Shown one piece after another: positions 54,992 through 64,000 of a stretch of 64,000 nucleotides of DNA. The DNA is taken from contig NZ_JACHBD010000010.1 of the NCBI RefSeq assembly GCF_014200175.1, positions 124,001 through 188,000 of the forward strand, given 5' to 3'. Source of the stretch: Rhizobium lentis (GTDB lineage Bacteria; Pseudomonadota; Alphaproteobacteria; Rhizobiales; Rhizobiaceae). The translations under genes were made by a program, and so were the position numbers. The stretch's first letter is position 1; every line of letters starts with the position of its first letter. The notes under the pieces were generated by a model that worked only from the letters and a program-made list of their open reading frames with translations, made no database searches and had not been told where the DNA came from.

Positions 54992-56254
54992 ATGACACGC
55001 ACAGCCAAACTCACGATCATCCCGCCTGCCGGGCCGCTTTCGGGCCGCGCCATGCCGCCGGGTTCGAAGTCGATCACCAATCGCGCACTGCTGCTCGCCG
55101 GCCTTGCCAAGGGCACGAGCCGGCTGACGGGCGCGCTGAAGAGCGACGACACGCGTTATATGGCCGAGGCGCTGCGCGCCATGGGCGTTGCGATCGACGA
55201 GCCCGACGACACCACCTTCGTTGTCACCGGCAGCGGCCGGCTCGCGCCGCCGAAGGCGCCGCTCTTCCTTGGCAATGCCGGCACGGCCACACGCTTCCTG
55301 ACGGCGGCGGCCGCTCTCGTCGACGGCACCGTCATCGTCGACGGCGACGAGCACATGCGCAAGCGCCCGATCGGCCCGCTGGTCGAGGCTATGCGCGCGC
55401 TCGGCATCGATGTGAGTGCCGAGACCGGCTGCCCGCCGGTCACCGTCCGGGGCACCGGCCGCTTCGAGGCCGACCGCATCCTGATCGATGGCGGGCTGTC
55501 CAGCCAATATGTCTCGGCGCTGCTGATGATGGCGGCCGGCGGCGACCGTCCGGTTGACATCGAACTCGTCGGCGAGGATATCGGCGCGCTCGGCTATATC
55601 GATCTCACCACGGCGGCGATGCAGGCCTTCGGCGCCAAGGTCGAGAAAACAAGCCCCGTCACCTGGCGCGTCGAGCCGACCGGCTACCGCGCCGCCGATT
55701 TCGTCATCGAGCCGGATGCGTCCGCCGCGACCTATCTCTGGGCGGCTGAAGTGCTGAGCAACGGCAGGATCGATCTCGGCGTGCCGAACGATGCCTTCAC
55801 CCAGCCGGATGCCAAGGCCTACGAGACGATCGCCAGGTTCCCGCATCTGCCCGCTGTAATCGATGGTTCGCAGATGCAGGATGCCGTCCCGACGATCGCC
55901 GTGCTTGCCGCCTTCAACGAGACGCCGGTTCGTTTCGTCGGCATCGCCAATCTGCGCGTCAAGGAATGCGACCGCATCCGCGCCCTGTCCACGGGGCTCA
56001 ACAATATCCGAGAAGGCCTGGCCGTCGAGGAGGGCGACGATCTGATCGTCCATTCCGATCCTGCTCTCGCCGGTCAGGCGCTGCCGGCGGCGATCGACAC
56101 CTTTGCCGATCACCGTATCGCCATGAGCTTTGCACTCGCCGGGCTGAAGATCGACGGCATCACCATTCTCGACCCAGATTGCGTCGGCAAGACTTTCCCC
56201 GCCTATTGGCGGACGTTTGCCGCGCTTGGCGTGACCTATCGGGATAAGGATTGA
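54992..56254 (+). CDS. aroA: 3-phosphoshikimate 1-carboxyvinyltransferase (EPSP synthase)
   Basis: Joins shikimate-3-phosphate and PEP in aromatic amino acid synthesis. 420 residues from ATG 54992, which has GGAAG nine bases upstream; ATG 54977 would add five residues. [19 protein letters not shown] near 22-40, [16 protein letters not shown] near 88-103, [15 protein letters not shown] and [11 protein letters not shown] with [12 protein letters not shown] are the family motifs. The GNAGTA-TR loop is class I-like. It is not next to cmk-rpsA, the usual rhizobial aroA site, so it may be a second copy. The downstream DUF2207 gene starts 38 bases later. Confidence 0.93.
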   Translation: MTRTAKLTIIPPAGPLSGRAMPPGSKSITNRALLLAGLAKGTSRLTGALKSDDTRYMAEALRAMGVAIDEPDDTTFVVTGSGRLAPPKAPLFLGNAGTATRFLTAAAALVDGTVIVDGDEHMRKRPIGPLVEAMRALGIDVSAETGCPPVTVRGTGRFEADRILIDGGLSSQYVSALLMMAAGGDRPVDIELVGEDIGALGYIDLTTAAMQAFGAKVEKTSPVTWRVEPTGYRAADFVIEPDASAATYLWAAEVLSNGRIDLGVPNDAFTQPDAKAYETIARFPHLPAVIDGSQMQDAVPTIAVLAAFNETPVRFVGIANLRVKECDRIRALSTGLNNIREGLAVEEGDDLIVHSDPALAGQALPAAIDTFADHRIAMSFALAGLKIDGITILDPDCVGKTFPAYWRTFAALGVTYRDKD

Positions 56255-56292
56255 AGCAAGGCGCAGCCGCGGCAGCCGGCGGGGAGACAGGG

Positions 56293-58227
56293 ATGGAGCG
56301 TCGGTTTTTCGGTTTTTGCCTGGCGCTGCTCCTGATGATCGCCGCCCCGGCAGCCTTTGCGGCCGAGGTGATCGACGGTTTCGCCTCCGACATTGCGCTC
56401 GAAAAGAGCGGCGCGATGACGGTGACGGAAACGATCACCGTCATCGCCGAGGGCAACCGGATCAACCACGGCATCTTCCGGGATTTCCCGCTCTATTTCA
56501 CCGATGCAGGCGGCCATCGTCGCAGCGTCGATTTTGATGTGCTGTCTGTGACGCGCGACGGTGCGGACGAACCCTGGCACACGGAATCAATATCAGGCGG
56601 CATCCGCATCTATGCCGGCTCGGCCGAGGTGACGGTGGCGCCGGGGCTTCATCGCTACGTCTTCACCTACCAGACCAACCGTCAGATCCGCTATTTCGAC
56701 GATCACGACGAACTCTACTGGAACGTCACCGGCAATGGTTGGATCTTTCCGATCCGGTCAGTGACCGCAACCGTGAACCTGCCGCCCGATGTCAGCGCGA
56801 CTGAGACGACCTTCTTTACCGGCCCGCAGGGCGCCAGAGGAAAGGATGCCCGTGTCAGCGAAAGCGGCTCCCGGCTTGTCTTTTCCACCACCGCGCCTCT
56901 GGGGCCCAACGAAGGCCTGACCTTTGCGATCCGCATGCCGAAGGGCTCGATCGATCCGCCGGGCGCGGACATGGAAAGCACCTGGTGGCTGAAGGACAAC
57001 CGCAATTATTTCATCGGCTTCGGCGGCCTGATCCTGGTTTTTGCCTACTACCTCAGATCCTGGCTGAAGGTCGGCCGCGACCCCGCCCGAGGCGTCGTCG
57101 TGCCGCGCTGGGATGCGCCTGACGGCATCTCGCCGGCGCTGGTCAACTATATCGACAATAAGGGCTTCTCCGGCGGCGGCTGGACGGCGCTTGCCGCAAC
57201 CGCGCTCAATCTTGCGGTGCGGGGCTATGTCAAGCTCGAAGACCTCAAGGATTCGATCATCATCCGCGGCACCGGCAAGCCGCTCGGTAAAGAGAAATTC
57301 CAGGCCGGCGAAGCCGAACTGCTGAAAGTCGCAGGCGGCGAAGGCAGGACTCTGACGATCGACGAGGCCAATGGCGAGCGGGTGAAAACGGTCGGCCAGT
57401 CCTTCCGTTCGGCGATCGAGAGGGAGCATCGCGGCAAATATTATAATACCAACATCGGCTATACCACAGGCGGCGTCGCGCTGAGTGCGGCCGCCTTGGT
57501 GGCGCTGTTCGTCTTCGGCTCGCTGGAGCCCGATACGATCGCACTCATGCTGATCCCGATCGCTATCTCGGTTTTCATTGCCGTCTTCGTCGCCGGTTTG
57601 GTCAAGTCGCTGCACCACGGCAGATCGCTGTTTTCCAAGGTCATGGCCGTCATCGCCGCGGCGGTCGGTGTTTTCGTCGGCGTCAGCATCCTGGCGATCA
57701 TGGTGCTGATGTTTGCCTCGTCGTTGGTGGAACTGCACGAGACGCCGATGCTCTTTGCCGTCGGCGGCATCGTGCTGCTCAATGTCCTCTATTTTTTCAT
57801 CATGGGCGCGCCGACCCCGCTCGGCGCCCGGATGATGGACGGCATTGACGGCCTGCGACAATATCTGACTCTGGCCGAGAAGGATCGGATGAACATGGCC
57901 GGCGCCCCACAAATGTCGCCGCAGCATTTCGAGACGCTGCTGCCCTATGCAGTGGCGCTCGGCGTCGAAAAGCCCTGGTCGCGCACCTTCGAGACCTGGC
58001 TTGCGGCCGCTGCCGCCGGCGCGGCCGCAGCCTACGCGCCCTCCTGGTATTCCGGCGATTTCGACGGCGGCAGTTTTTCCGACCGCGTCGGCGGTTTCTC
58101 CTCGTCGATGGCGTCTACCATCGCCTCGACGATACCCTCGCCGCCGCCATCCAGCTCATCCTCCGGCTTTTCCGGCGGCGGCTCCTCCGGCGGGGGCGGC
58201 GGCGGTGGCGGAGGCGGGGGCTGGTAA
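56293..58227 (+). CDS. DUF2207 family membrane protein with glycine-rich C-terminus
   Basis: 644 residues from ATG 56293, which has GGGAG upstream; a TTG at 56251 is in frame but inside the aroA stop. Signal peptide [21 protein letters not shown], then a beta-rich periplasmic domain (about 25-235). A first transmembrane helix lies near 245-265 ([19 protein letters not shown]), three or four more lie between 390 and 520, and [23 protein letters not shown] near 545 is conserved. The protein ends in a poly-Gly stretch and Trp, as in other DUF2207 proteins. Possibly acts with LemA. Paralogue of the broken gene at 52424. Confidence 0.9.
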   Translation: MERRFFGFCLALLLMIAAPAAFAAEVIDGFASDIALEKSGAMTVTETITVIAEGNRINHGIFRDFPLYFTDAGGHRRSVDFDVLSVTRDGADEPWHTESISGGIRIYAGSAEVTVAPGLHRYVFTYQTNRQIRYFDDHDELYWNVTGNGWIFPIRSVTATVNLPPDVSATETTFFTGPQGARGKDARVSESGSRLVFSTTAPLGPNEGLTFAIRMPKGSIDPPGADMESTWWLKDNRNYFIGFGGLILVFAYYLRSWLKVGRDPARGVVVPRWDAPDGISPALVNYIDNKGFSGGGWTALAATALNLAVRGYVKLEDLKDSIIIRGTGKPLGKEKFQAGEAELLKVAGGEGRTLTIDEANGERVKTVGQSFRSAIEREHRGKYYNTNIGYTTGGVALSAAALVALFVFGSLEPDTIALMLIPIAISVFIAVFVAGLVKSLHHGRSLFSKVMAVIAAAVGVFVGVSILAIMVLMFASSLVELHETPMLFAVGGIVLLNVLYFFIMGAPTPLGARMMDGIDGLRQYLTLAEKDRMNMAGAPQMSPQHFETLLPYAVALGVEKPWSRTFETWLAAAAAGAAAAYAPSWYSGDFDGGSFSDRVGGFSSSMASTIASTIPSPPPSSSSSGFSGGGSSGGGGGGGGGGGW

Positions 58228-58292
58228 GCTTTCCCGCTTGACCTTTCGGCGCTTGGCCCTTAACCGCCAGGGACAAAAGGAAAGGGTGGCGC

Positions 58293-59564
58293 ATGAAGGT
58301 TCTGTTGATCGGATCGGGCGGACGCGAGCATGCGCTTGCCTGGAAGCTGGCGCAATCGCCGTTGATGAGCGAATTCTATGCCGCACCCGGCAATCCCGGC
58401 ATTGCCGAACACGCCATCCTCGTGCCCGTGAATATCGACGATCATGATGCGGTCGCCGCCTTCTGCCGGGAGAAGGCCATCGATTTCGTCGTCGTCGGCC
58501 CCGAGGCGCCGCTGGTCGCCGGCCTTGCTGACCGGCTGCGTGCGGATGGTCTGGCGGTCTTCGGCCCCTCCGCGGCAGCCGCCCAGCTCGAGGGCTCCAA
58601 GGGTTTCACCAAGGATATCTGCGCCCGCTACGGCATCCCCACAGGCGCCTACCAGCGCTTCAACAACGCGCCGAAGGCGAAAGCCTATATTCGCTCTCAG
58701 GGTGCGCCGATCGTCGTCAAGGCCGACGGCCTTGCCGCCGGCAAGGGCGTGACGGTGGCTATGACGCTCGACGAAGCGCTTGATGCCGTCGACGATTGCT
58801 TCGAGGGCGCCTTTGGCGCTGCCGGCGCCGAAGTCGTCGTCGAAGCCTATCTCGACGGTGAGGAGGCGAGCTTCTTTTGTCTCTGCGATGGAAAACATGC
58901 GCTGCCGCTGGCGACCGCCCAGGACCACAAGCGGGTGGGCGAGGGCGATACCGGCGTCAATACCGGCGGCATGGGCGCCTATTCGCCGGCGCCCGTGATG
59001 ACGGCCGAGATGGTCGAGCGGACGATGAAGGAAATCATCGAACCGACGATCCGCGGCATGGCCGAGAGCGGCCATCCCTTTTCCGGCGTGTTTTTCGCCG
59101 GACTGATGATCACCAAGAAGGGGCCGGAGCTCATCGAATACAATGTCCGCTTCGGCGATCCCGAATGCCAGGTGCTGATGATGCGACTGAAGAGCGACCT
59201 GCTGCCGCTGCTGCTCGCCACCGCCAACGGCACCCTCGATCAGGTCAGCGCCGAATGGAGCAACGATCCGGCCCTGACTGTGGTCATGGCCTCGAAGGGC
59301 TACCCCGGCGCCTATGAGAAGAACACGCCGATCCTCTCCCTGCCGGAAGCTGGCGACGGCGAGAAAGTGTTTCATGCCGGCACGGGCCTGAAGGACGGCG
59401 CGCTGGTTGCGACCGGCGGCCGCGTTCTGAACGTCACCGCGACCGGCGGCACGGTCGCCGAGGCGCGCGACCGCGCCTACGCCCTGCTCGACAAGGTCCG
59501 CTGGGATAACGGCTTCTGCCGCCGCGACATCGGCTGGCGGGCGATCGAGCGCGAAAAGGCGTGA
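58293..59564 (+). CDS. purD: Phosphoribosylamine-glycine ligase
   Basis: Second step of purine synthesis (GAR synthetase). 423 residues, normal length. [20 protein letters not shown] at the N-terminus, [26 protein letters not shown] near 90-115, [11 protein letters not shown] near 145, [19 protein letters not shown] near 215 and [17 protein letters not shown] near 285-300 are all diagnostic of the ATP-grasp enzyme. AGGAAAGG lies upstream of ATG 58293. It lies 65 bases after the DUF2207 gene and could be on the same transcript. Confidence 0.97.
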   Translation: MKVLLIGSGGREHALAWKLAQSPLMSEFYAAPGNPGIAEHAILVPVNIDDHDAVAAFCREKAIDFVVVGPEAPLVAGLADRLRADGLAVFGPSAAAAQLEGSKGFTKDICARYGIPTGAYQRFNNAPKAKAYIRSQGAPIVVKADGLAAGKGVTVAMTLDEALDAVDDCFEGAFGAAGAEVVVEAYLDGEEASFFCLCDGKHALPLATAQDHKRVGEGDTGVNTGGMGAYSPAPVMTAEMVERTMKEIIEPTIRGMAESGHPFSGVFFAGLMITKKGPELIEYNVRFGDPECQVLMMRLKSDLLPLLLATANGTLDQVSAEWSNDPALTVVMASKGYPGAYEKNTPILSLPEAGDGEKVFHAGTGLKDGALVATGGRVLNVTATGGTVAEARDRAYALLDKVRWDNGFCRRDIGWRAIEREKA

Positions 59565-59669
59565 TATCAGGTGTAAACCGGCGCTTTCGTTAAATTTTTA
59601 CTCTTTCCCCTGACGGGATGGAAACAAAGCTGCGTTAAAACACTCTCATAGTGAGACGGAGCAGCCTTC

Positions 59670-60131
59670 ATGCGTCAGATTTTCCTCGGTGCGGCAATCC
59701 TGCTGATGGCGGGTTCGGCAATGGCCTCCTCGATCGAGGTCATTGGCAAGGCTGCGCCGCGCGCTGCCGAGGGCAGCATCGTCACCGCAAGCTGCGCCGA
59801 TTGCCCGCCGCTGCAGGCCGAGATTACCAAGAAGGATTATATGGTGCCGGAATTGAAGCCCGGCGCCGTCCAGGCGACCGAGGTCCGCGATGTCGGCGGC
59901 GAAAAGAAGATTTATCGCACCGAAGCCTGGATGGGCGGTTCGCCCGTCCTCTTCGTCAGCAAGGCAACCCCGGAGGCGATGATTGCCGTCGCCTCGCCGG
60001 CCCCGGCCGCAGACGGAATTGATATGAATGCCACCGCCGCCGTCATCGGCAGCGATGCCCGGCCGATCGCCGCCGGCATGGCCGAGCAGCCGGCGCCGCT
60101 GAACGTGTCCGAATTCAAGCTGCGGTTCTAA
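59670..60131 (+). CDS. Secreted protein of Rhizobiaceae, possibly HPE1-like
   Basis: 153 residues. Signal peptide RQIFLGAAILLMAGSAMAS, cleaved near residue 20. The mature part has a CADC motif (residues 41-44), an acidic/basic middle EITKKDYMVPELKPG and a proline-rich end. A similar small protein is annotated as HPE1-like (plant virulence effector) in Liberibacter and rhizobia; I recall this only in part and rate it as a hint. GACGGAGCAG precedes ATG 59670. Confidence 0.72.
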   Translation: MRQIFLGAAILLMAGSAMASSIEVIGKAAPRAAEGSIVTASCADCPPLQAEITKKDYMVPELKPGAVQATEVRDVGGEKKIYRTEAWMGGSPVLFVSKATPEAMIAVASPAPAADGIDMNATAAVIGSDARPIAAGMAEQPAPLNVSEFKLRF

Positions 60132-60188
60132 AAACCTTCCCGCTTTTTCGGTCCTATTTGCGTGAAGAAAAAGTTCCCTGCCCCTGCC

Positions 60189-60262
60189 CGATCAAGGTTT
60201 CGATCGTTGGGGTTCCACGTCAGGTGGACCGGATGCACCCTCGAAGAGAAGCGGGGGTGCAT
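60189..60262 (+). ncRNA. Candidate small structured RNA: three consecutive hairpins
   Basis: CGATC/GATCG (60189-60193 with 60202-60206), a 7-bp stem with one bulge (60211-60218 with 60224-60230) and ATGCACCC/GGGTGCAT (60233-60240 with 60255-60262) follow one another within 75 bases. The last stem is followed by TCTGTTTC, a weak terminator-like end. They lie in a 142-base gap after the secreted protein gene, with no frame across them. This could equally be a 3' untranslated structure. Confidence 0.4.
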
Positions 60263-60273
60263 TCTGTTTCGGC

Positions 60274-60792
60274 CTAGCCTTCGGCGGCCGCGCCGCTTTC
60301 AGGTCCCTGCGCCACGCGTTCGATCAGCCGCTCGATCTCGCGATCGGAAAACACTTCGACACCGGCCGCTTTCAGCGCCGCCGCCGTCACACCGAGGCCG
60401 GCGAGCCTGCGACCTGAAAAGCTGCCGTCATAGATGAATGCCGAGCCGCAGGACGGGCTGCCGTCGATGAGCAGCGCATAGCGGCAGCCGGCCTGCCTTG
60501 CGAGCGCCACGGCGTTCCCCGCCGCCTGCAGGAATTCTTCCGTCACGTCGCCGCCGGTGATCTCGACAACCCGCGCCGTGCCTGCCAGCACCTCTTCGCC
60601 CGTTGCCGCGCCGGCGATCTCCGCCGGCGGCCGCGGCACCGGCATGCCCGCCGACATTTCCGGACAGATCGTCACCAGCCGCCCCTCGGCCAGCCAACGC
60701 TCGATCGCCGGATGCACTATCGGCTTCGCGCGGCCATCATAGCGGACGGCGTGCCCCATAAGACAGGCGCTGACGAGAATCCTGTTTTGCAT
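60274..60792 (-). CDS. DUF523 family protein
   Basis: 172 residues from ATG 60792 (QNRILVSACLMGHAVRYDG); a further in-frame ATG at 60822 adds ten residues. ICPEMSAGMPVPRPPAEI near 50-67 and LLIDGSPSCGSAFIYDG near 111-127 are the conserved DUF523 segments with cysteine residues (Cys10, Cys51, Cys119). The conserved cysteines suggest a metal or thiol chemistry, but no function is known. It stands alone on the minus strand. Confidence 0.85.
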   Translation of the reverse strand: MQNRILVSACLMGHAVRYDGRAKPIVHPAIERWLAEGRLVTICPEMSAGMPVPRPPAEIAGAATGEEVLAGTARVVEITGGDVTEEFLQAAGNAVALARQAGCRYALLIDGSPSCGSAFIYDGSFSGRRLAGLGVTAAALKAAGVEVFSDREIERLIERVAQGPESGAAAEG

Positions 60793-60910
60793 GCCTTTTG
60801 GATAACGCCACTGCGGCGACAATGCTAGCTTTGGACGACTGGTATTGCGTGATCATTCCGCGGCGGTGGCCCGAAGATCCTGACCGCACCAACGATCGCC
60901 AGAGGCATGG

Positions 60911-60933
60911 GTCCTCGGCTCAAGGCCGAGGAC
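60911..60933. repeat. Palindromic repeat copy
   Basis: GTCCTCGGC (60911-60919) pairs with GCCGAGGAC (60925-60933) around TCAAG, preceded by GGCATGG and followed by GACGGAGGGCGGG. Same family as 34087, 61051 and 61638. Confidence 0.65.
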
Positions 60934-61050
60934 GACGGAGGGCGGGAGTCAGTTCCGCCAAACGCACCGGCATAGTGCGTCGCACTTCTTTCGCTTTCCG
61001 GAGCACGTGTGCCTCGATTGCCCTTACTCTCGATAGGACGGCACACCTCT

Positions 61051-61085
61051 CCTCCGTCGTCCTCGGGCCTGACCCGACGACCATG
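61051..61085. repeat. Palindromic repeat copy (inverted orientation)
   Basis: CCTCCGTCGTCCTCGGGCC and TGACCCGACGACCATG follow one another. The outer GTCGTCC/GACGAC part pairs imperfectly. The copy is inverted relative to 60911. Confidence 0.6.
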
Positions 61086-61105
61086 CCGCAAGCACTGCGT
61101 TCGCA

Positions 61106-61387
61106 TCACCACAGCGTCAGATAGAGATCATCCCATTCGGGATCGATCGACTCGACCAGATCGATCTTCCATCGCCGGTTCCAGCGTTTCAACGACTTCT
61201 CGCGCTGGATCGCACTGCCGATATCCCAATGCTCCTCGTACCAGGCGAGGCGGGTGCAGCCATAACCAGGCAAAGCCCGGCGTCAGCCCTCACGATGTTC
61301 ATAGATGCGGCGCTCCAGATCGGATGTCACGCCGATATAGAGCGTACCGATTTTCTGGTTGGTGACGATGTAGACATATCCCGTCAT
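61106..61387 (-). pseudogene. GIY-YIG nuclease gene interrupted by an in-frame stop
   Basis: From ATG 61387 the protein reads TGYVYIVTNQKIGTLYIGVTSDLERRIYEHREG, a GIY-YIG start, then TGA at 61283-61285. The same frame continues after seven divergent codons as YGCTRLAWYEEHWDIGSAI and EKSLKRWNRRWKIDLVE to a stop at 61106-61108, the family's second half. Comparison with the usual HREGLTPGF...YGCTRL spacing suggests a lost base after GGC and a second small deletion, leaving the frame restored but with a stop. Intact members are about 95 residues. Confidence 0.82.
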
Positions 61388-61405
61388 GCCGGCAGAGTGC
61401 TTGGT

Positions 61406-61450
61406 CGTGGATCCCAGGGTCAGGCCCGAGTGTGACGGAGGGTGGGGAGG
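61406..61450. repeat. Palindromic repeat copy, diverged
   Basis: GGATCCCAGGGTCAGGCCCGAG followed by TGTGACGGAGGGTGGGG carries the GACGGAGGG end and the GGGTCAGGCCCGAG centre of the family, but the palindrome is weaker than in other copies. Confidence 0.5.
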
Positions 61451-61637
61451 GCGCCGGGCAAGAGGGGAGACGTCTGGCGGAATTGACCGAGCGCGTGCAG
61501 AGGCACGACAAGAGCGGGAGGTATCGAGGAGATCCAGCAAAATGGCGAGCAGATTTGGCGGCGATCGCGTGGCACAAAGGGCGGCATTACCGATAAATCA
61601 CCGCCCACTTGCGGTCCTTGCTGCCAACGCTCCCCCG

Positions 61638-61676
61638 CCCTCCGTCGTCCTCGGGCATGACCCGAGGACCCATGGC
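61638..61676. repeat. Palindromic repeat copy
   Basis: GTCCTCGGGCATGACCCGAGGAC (about 61647-61669) has GTCCTCGGG paired with CCCGAGGAC around CATGA, flanked by CCCTCCGTC and CCATGG. It is the most symmetrical copy near the glyS end. Confidence 0.65.
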
Positions 61677-61720
61677 CGCATCTATTGCGTTTCCATTAAG
61701 GGCCAGCCGAAAGCCGGCTC

Positions 61721-63835
61721 TCACCCCGAAATCTTCGAGAAATCCGCAACCGTTCCCGTCGCTTCGCGGATCAGCCGGAGCAAAGCGAGGCGGTTGGCGC
61801 GGATGGCGGCGTCCTCGTCATTGACCAGCACTTCATCGAAGAAGCGGTCCACCGGGCCGCGCAGCTTGGAAAGCGCTTCCATCGCCGAGCGGAAATCTTC
61901 TCCAGCCACGGCGCCCGCCGCATCCTTCGAGGCGCTTGATATGGCGGCGAACAGTTCCGTCTCGGCGTCGAGTTTCAGGAGCGCCGGCGAAACGCCGTCG
62001 GCGATGACAGTTCCCTTCTTTTCCTCGGCGGCGAGCAGCTGTGTCGCGCGCTTGGTGCCGGCGAGCAGGTTCTTGCCGTCCTCCGAGGTGATGAAGGCGG
62101 TCAGCGCTTCGACGCGACGCGCCACCATCAAGAGGTCGTCGGCATCCGGCGTCAGTACAGCATCGATAAGATCGTGGCGTGCGCCTTGGTCGCGCAGATA
62201 GACCTTGAGACGGTCGTGGAAGAAGGAGAGCAGATCGCCATCCCTCGTGGTCGCCAGAAGCGGCAGGCGAACCCTTCGTTCGAGCAGGATCCGGACGACG
62301 CCGAGGGCTGCTCGCCGCAGCGCAAACGGGTCCTTGGAGCCGGTCGGCTTTTCGTCGATCGCCCAGAAGCCGGTCAGCGTGTCGAGCTTGTCGGCAAGCG
62401 CCAGAGTGATTGCTACCTTGTCCTCCGGCACCCGGTCGGACGGGCCCTGCGGCTTGTAGTGGTCTTCGATCGCTGCAGCGACTGAGGCGTTTTCGCCCTG
62501 CAGCACCGCATATTTGCGGCCCATCAGGCCCTGCAGTTCCGGGAACTCGCCAACGGCTTCGGTGCGCAGGTCGGCCTTGGCGAGCACGGCGGCGCGATCG
62601 GTGAGCGCGGTATCGGCGCCGGTGACAGCAGCCAATTCCTTGGCCAGCGCCCGGATGCGGGCGACACGCGCGCCTTGCGTGCCGAGCTTGGCATGGAAGG
62701 TCACGTCGAGCGCGTCGAGCTTGGCCATGCGCTGATCGAGCGGCTTCTTCAGGTCGAGGCAGAACTTTGCCGCAGAAGCGGCGAGCGTCTCGAGATCCGG
62801 CAGGTTGCCCTGGTCGCGCTTCCAGAAATGCAGCGCGTCTGAAAGCCGGGCCCGCACAACCTTGCCATTGCCGTGGACGATTTCCTTGCCGCCATCATGC
62901 GCCTGGATGTTGGAGACAAGGATGAACCGGTTCGACAGCGTGTCTTCGCCCTGCTTGCGCGTGACGAAGCACTTCTGGTTGGTCTTGATCGTCAGCCGGA
63001 TGATTTCCGAGGGGATGGAGAGGTAATCCTCTTCGAAGGAGCCCATCAGCACCTGCGGCCATTCGACGAGGCCGGAGACTTCCTCCAGCAGGCCCTCGTC
63101 TTCCACCAGTTCGAGCCCGTTGGCAAAGGCGATATCGCGCGCGTCGTGCAGGATGATGTCCTTGCGCCGCTCGGCGTCGAGGATGACTTTCGCCTTTTCC
63201 AGGCTCGCCGCATAATCGTCGAAGCGCCGGACAGTGATCGCCTCGGGCGCGTGGAAACGATGGCCGTATGTGATGTTGGAGGCGGTGATGCCGTCGATCT
63301 CGAATGGGATGACGACTGTCTCCTCATGCTCGGGGCCGAAGGTGCAGACGATCGACTGCAGCGGCCGCACCCAGCGCAGCGCGCCGGACTTGGAGGAGGC
63401 CTTGCCCCAGCGCATCGACTTCGGCCAGGGGAAATCGCGGATGATGCCGGGCATCACCTCGGCGACGATTTCTTCCGCCGCGCGGCCGGGCTTGGAGATG
63501 ACCGCGACGTAAAAATCGCCCTTCTTCGGATCGCTGACCACCTGCGCCTCGGAAACCGACGAAAGGCCGGCGCCGCGCAAGAAACCTTCGATTGCCTTCT
63601 CATTGGCGTCGGTGCGCGGCCCCTTGCGCTCCTCGCGCACATCGGCCGAGCGCGCCGTCAGACCGTGAATGTCGAGCGCAAGCCGCCGCGGCGTCCAATA
63701 TTCACGCGCACCTTCATAGGATAGCCCTGCTTCGACAAGCGCATCGGTGACGAGCTTCTTCAGATCGCCGGCAGCCTTGCGCTGCATGCGGGCCGGAATC
63801 TCTTCGGAGCGGAGTTCGAGAAGAAGGTTTGGCAT
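61721..63835 (-). CDS. glyS: Glycyl-tRNA synthetase beta subunit
   Basis: 704 residues from ATG 63835, which gives the conserved N-terminus [16 protein letters not shown]; the open frame runs 50 codons further upstream but is not family-like. [15 protein letters not shown] near 45-60, [22 protein letters not shown] near 135-157, [10 protein letters not shown] near 195 and [14 protein letters not shown] near 440 are typical. The C-terminal anticodon-binding part ends about residue 690. It pairs with glyQ, which lies 10 kb away on the opposite strand. Confidence 0.96.
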   Translation of the reverse strand: MPNLLLELRSEEIPARMQRKAAGDLKKLVTDALVEAGLSYEGAREYWTPRRLALDIHGLTARSADVREERKGPRTDANEKAIEGFLRGAGLSSVSEAQVVSDPKKGDFYVAVISKPGRAAEEIVAEVMPGIIRDFPWPKSMRWGKASSKSGALRWVRPLQSIVCTFGPEHEETVVIPFEIDGITASNITYGHRFHAPEAITVRRFDDYAASLEKAKVILDAERRKDIILHDARDIAFANGLELVEDEGLLEEVSGLVEWPQVLMGSFEEDYLSIPSEIIRLTIKTNQKCFVTRKQGEDTLSNRFILVSNIQAHDGGKEIVHGNGKVVRARLSDALHFWKRDQGNLPDLETLAASAAKFCLDLKKPLDQRMAKLDALDVTFHAKLGTQGARVARIRALAKELAAVTGADTALTDRAAVLAKADLRTEAVGEFPELQGLMGRKYAVLQGENASVAAAIEDHYKPQGPSDRVPEDKVAITLALADKLDTLTGFWAIDEKPTGSKDPFALRRAALGVVRILLERRVRLPLLATTRDGDLLSFFHDRLKVYLRDQGARHDLIDAVLTPDADDLLMVARRVEALTAFITSEDGKNLLAGTKRATQLLAAEEKKGTVIADGVSPALLKLDAETELFAAISSASKDAAGAVAGEDFRSAMEALSKLRGPVDRFFDEVLVNDEDAAIRANRLALLRLIREATGTVADFSKISG

Positions 63836-64000
63836 GTCACACTTTTCCTTGCGCCCGCGGGCAGGGCGATCCAAAACGTTGCTTCTGCTATCAAAGAATG
63901 CCGCATCTGCACAACCGCAAAAACGGAAGAGAGCGAAGGGTCGGATGAGGGGGCCCACGGCACAATGCCGATGATCCCCATCCATTAACTTCCGCTGTGG
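63836..64000. other. Upstream region of glyS, no gene seen
   Basis: 165 bases at the window edge. The minus-strand frame stays open to the edge but reads as Arg/Cys-rich and is probably non-coding. A possible glyS promoter lies here, but I see no convincing -35/-10 pair. Confidence 0.4.

Larger units (their letters stand above)
60793..61105. other. 313-base interval with two palindromic repeat copies
   Basis: No gene is supported. It holds the copy at 60911-60933 and the copy at 61051-61085. Between them is A/T-moderate sequence with no good start codon. Confidence 0.6.
61388..61720. other. 333-base interval with palindromic repeat copies, no gene
   Basis: An open frame on each strand is Arg/Ser-rich and not family-like. 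Repeat copies lie at about 61406-61450 and 61638-61676. The left part is directly upstream of the broken GIY-YIG gene. Confidence 0.6.

Overview
The window is a chromosomal segment of a Rhizobium-type alphaproteobacterium, closest in gene content and order to the R. etli / R. leguminosarum group. The evidence is high G+C coding DNA, the pmbA - inositol-phosphatase-like - DUF4170 - waaA - lpxK - DUF2093 - mutL order, an F0-only atp operon (atpI-B-E-b'-b), a direct-repeat GAAC-N7-GAAC LexA box, and short palindromic repeats of rhizobial type between genes. No rRNA, tRNA, CRISPR array, prophage or insertion sequence was recognised. Most of the window is housekeeping DNA with a few disturbed spots.

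Layout. 1-9.3 kb: the end of ileS, a lipoprotein, tadA, an RluB-type pseudouridine synthase with a long repetitive tail, rsmD, a patatin phospholipase, a three-gene metal-handling cluster (DUF2946-like, PepSY membrane protein, periplasmic protein), then VOC and EVE proteins. 9.4-19.4 kb: a Kef-type antiporter, pmbA, and a lipid A/Kdo stretch (waaA, a HAD phosphatase, lpxK), then DUF2093 and mutL. 19.5-23.6 kb: a PAS-PAS-REC-REC regulator next to a GGDEF/EAL protein, and a secreted PRC-barrel protein. 23.8-28 kb: a four-gene galactose/galactonate operon (sugar dehydrogenase, dgoK, dgoA, lactonase) with a divergent IclR regulator. 28.1-34 kb: a LuxR-type regulator, a 530-base interval with a sigma-54-type promoter and strong hairpins, mrp, corA and kup. 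34.2-38.4 kb: a SleB-type hydrolase and the F0 operon. 38.8-50.4 kb: rnhB, a radical-SAM protein behind a LexA box, moaB-ispE, a TPR protein, ispB, a methyltransferase, mntH behind a Fur/Mur-like box, and an S49 peptidase. 50.7-64 kb: glyQ, a P-loop kinase, a duplicated glyQ tail, a frameshifted DUF2207 gene, lemA, aroA, an intact DUF2207 gene, purD, a secreted protein, DUF523, a broken GIY-YIG gene, and glyS on the opposite strand.

Functional links. waaA and lpxK serve the Kdo-lipid A core. The dgo cluster converts galactonate-derived 2-keto-3-deoxy sugar acid to pyruvate plus glyceraldehyde-3-phosphate, but its dehydratase is not here. glyQ and glyS encode the two subunits of one enzyme yet lie about 10 kb apart on opposite strands. 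ispE and ispB are two isoprenoid/quinone steps. corA, kup, kef and mntH are cation transporters.

The spots most worth a second look are the sigma-54 promoter and structured RNA region at 28999-29345, the displaced copy of the glyQ 3' end at 52271-52329 with the kinase gene between the two copies, the single-base frameshift at 52622-52625, the LexA box at 40915-40929 before a SplB-like radical-SAM gene, and a run of three hairpins at 60189-60262 that could be a small RNA. All functional statements rest on reading the sequence and on family knowledge; no search was run.
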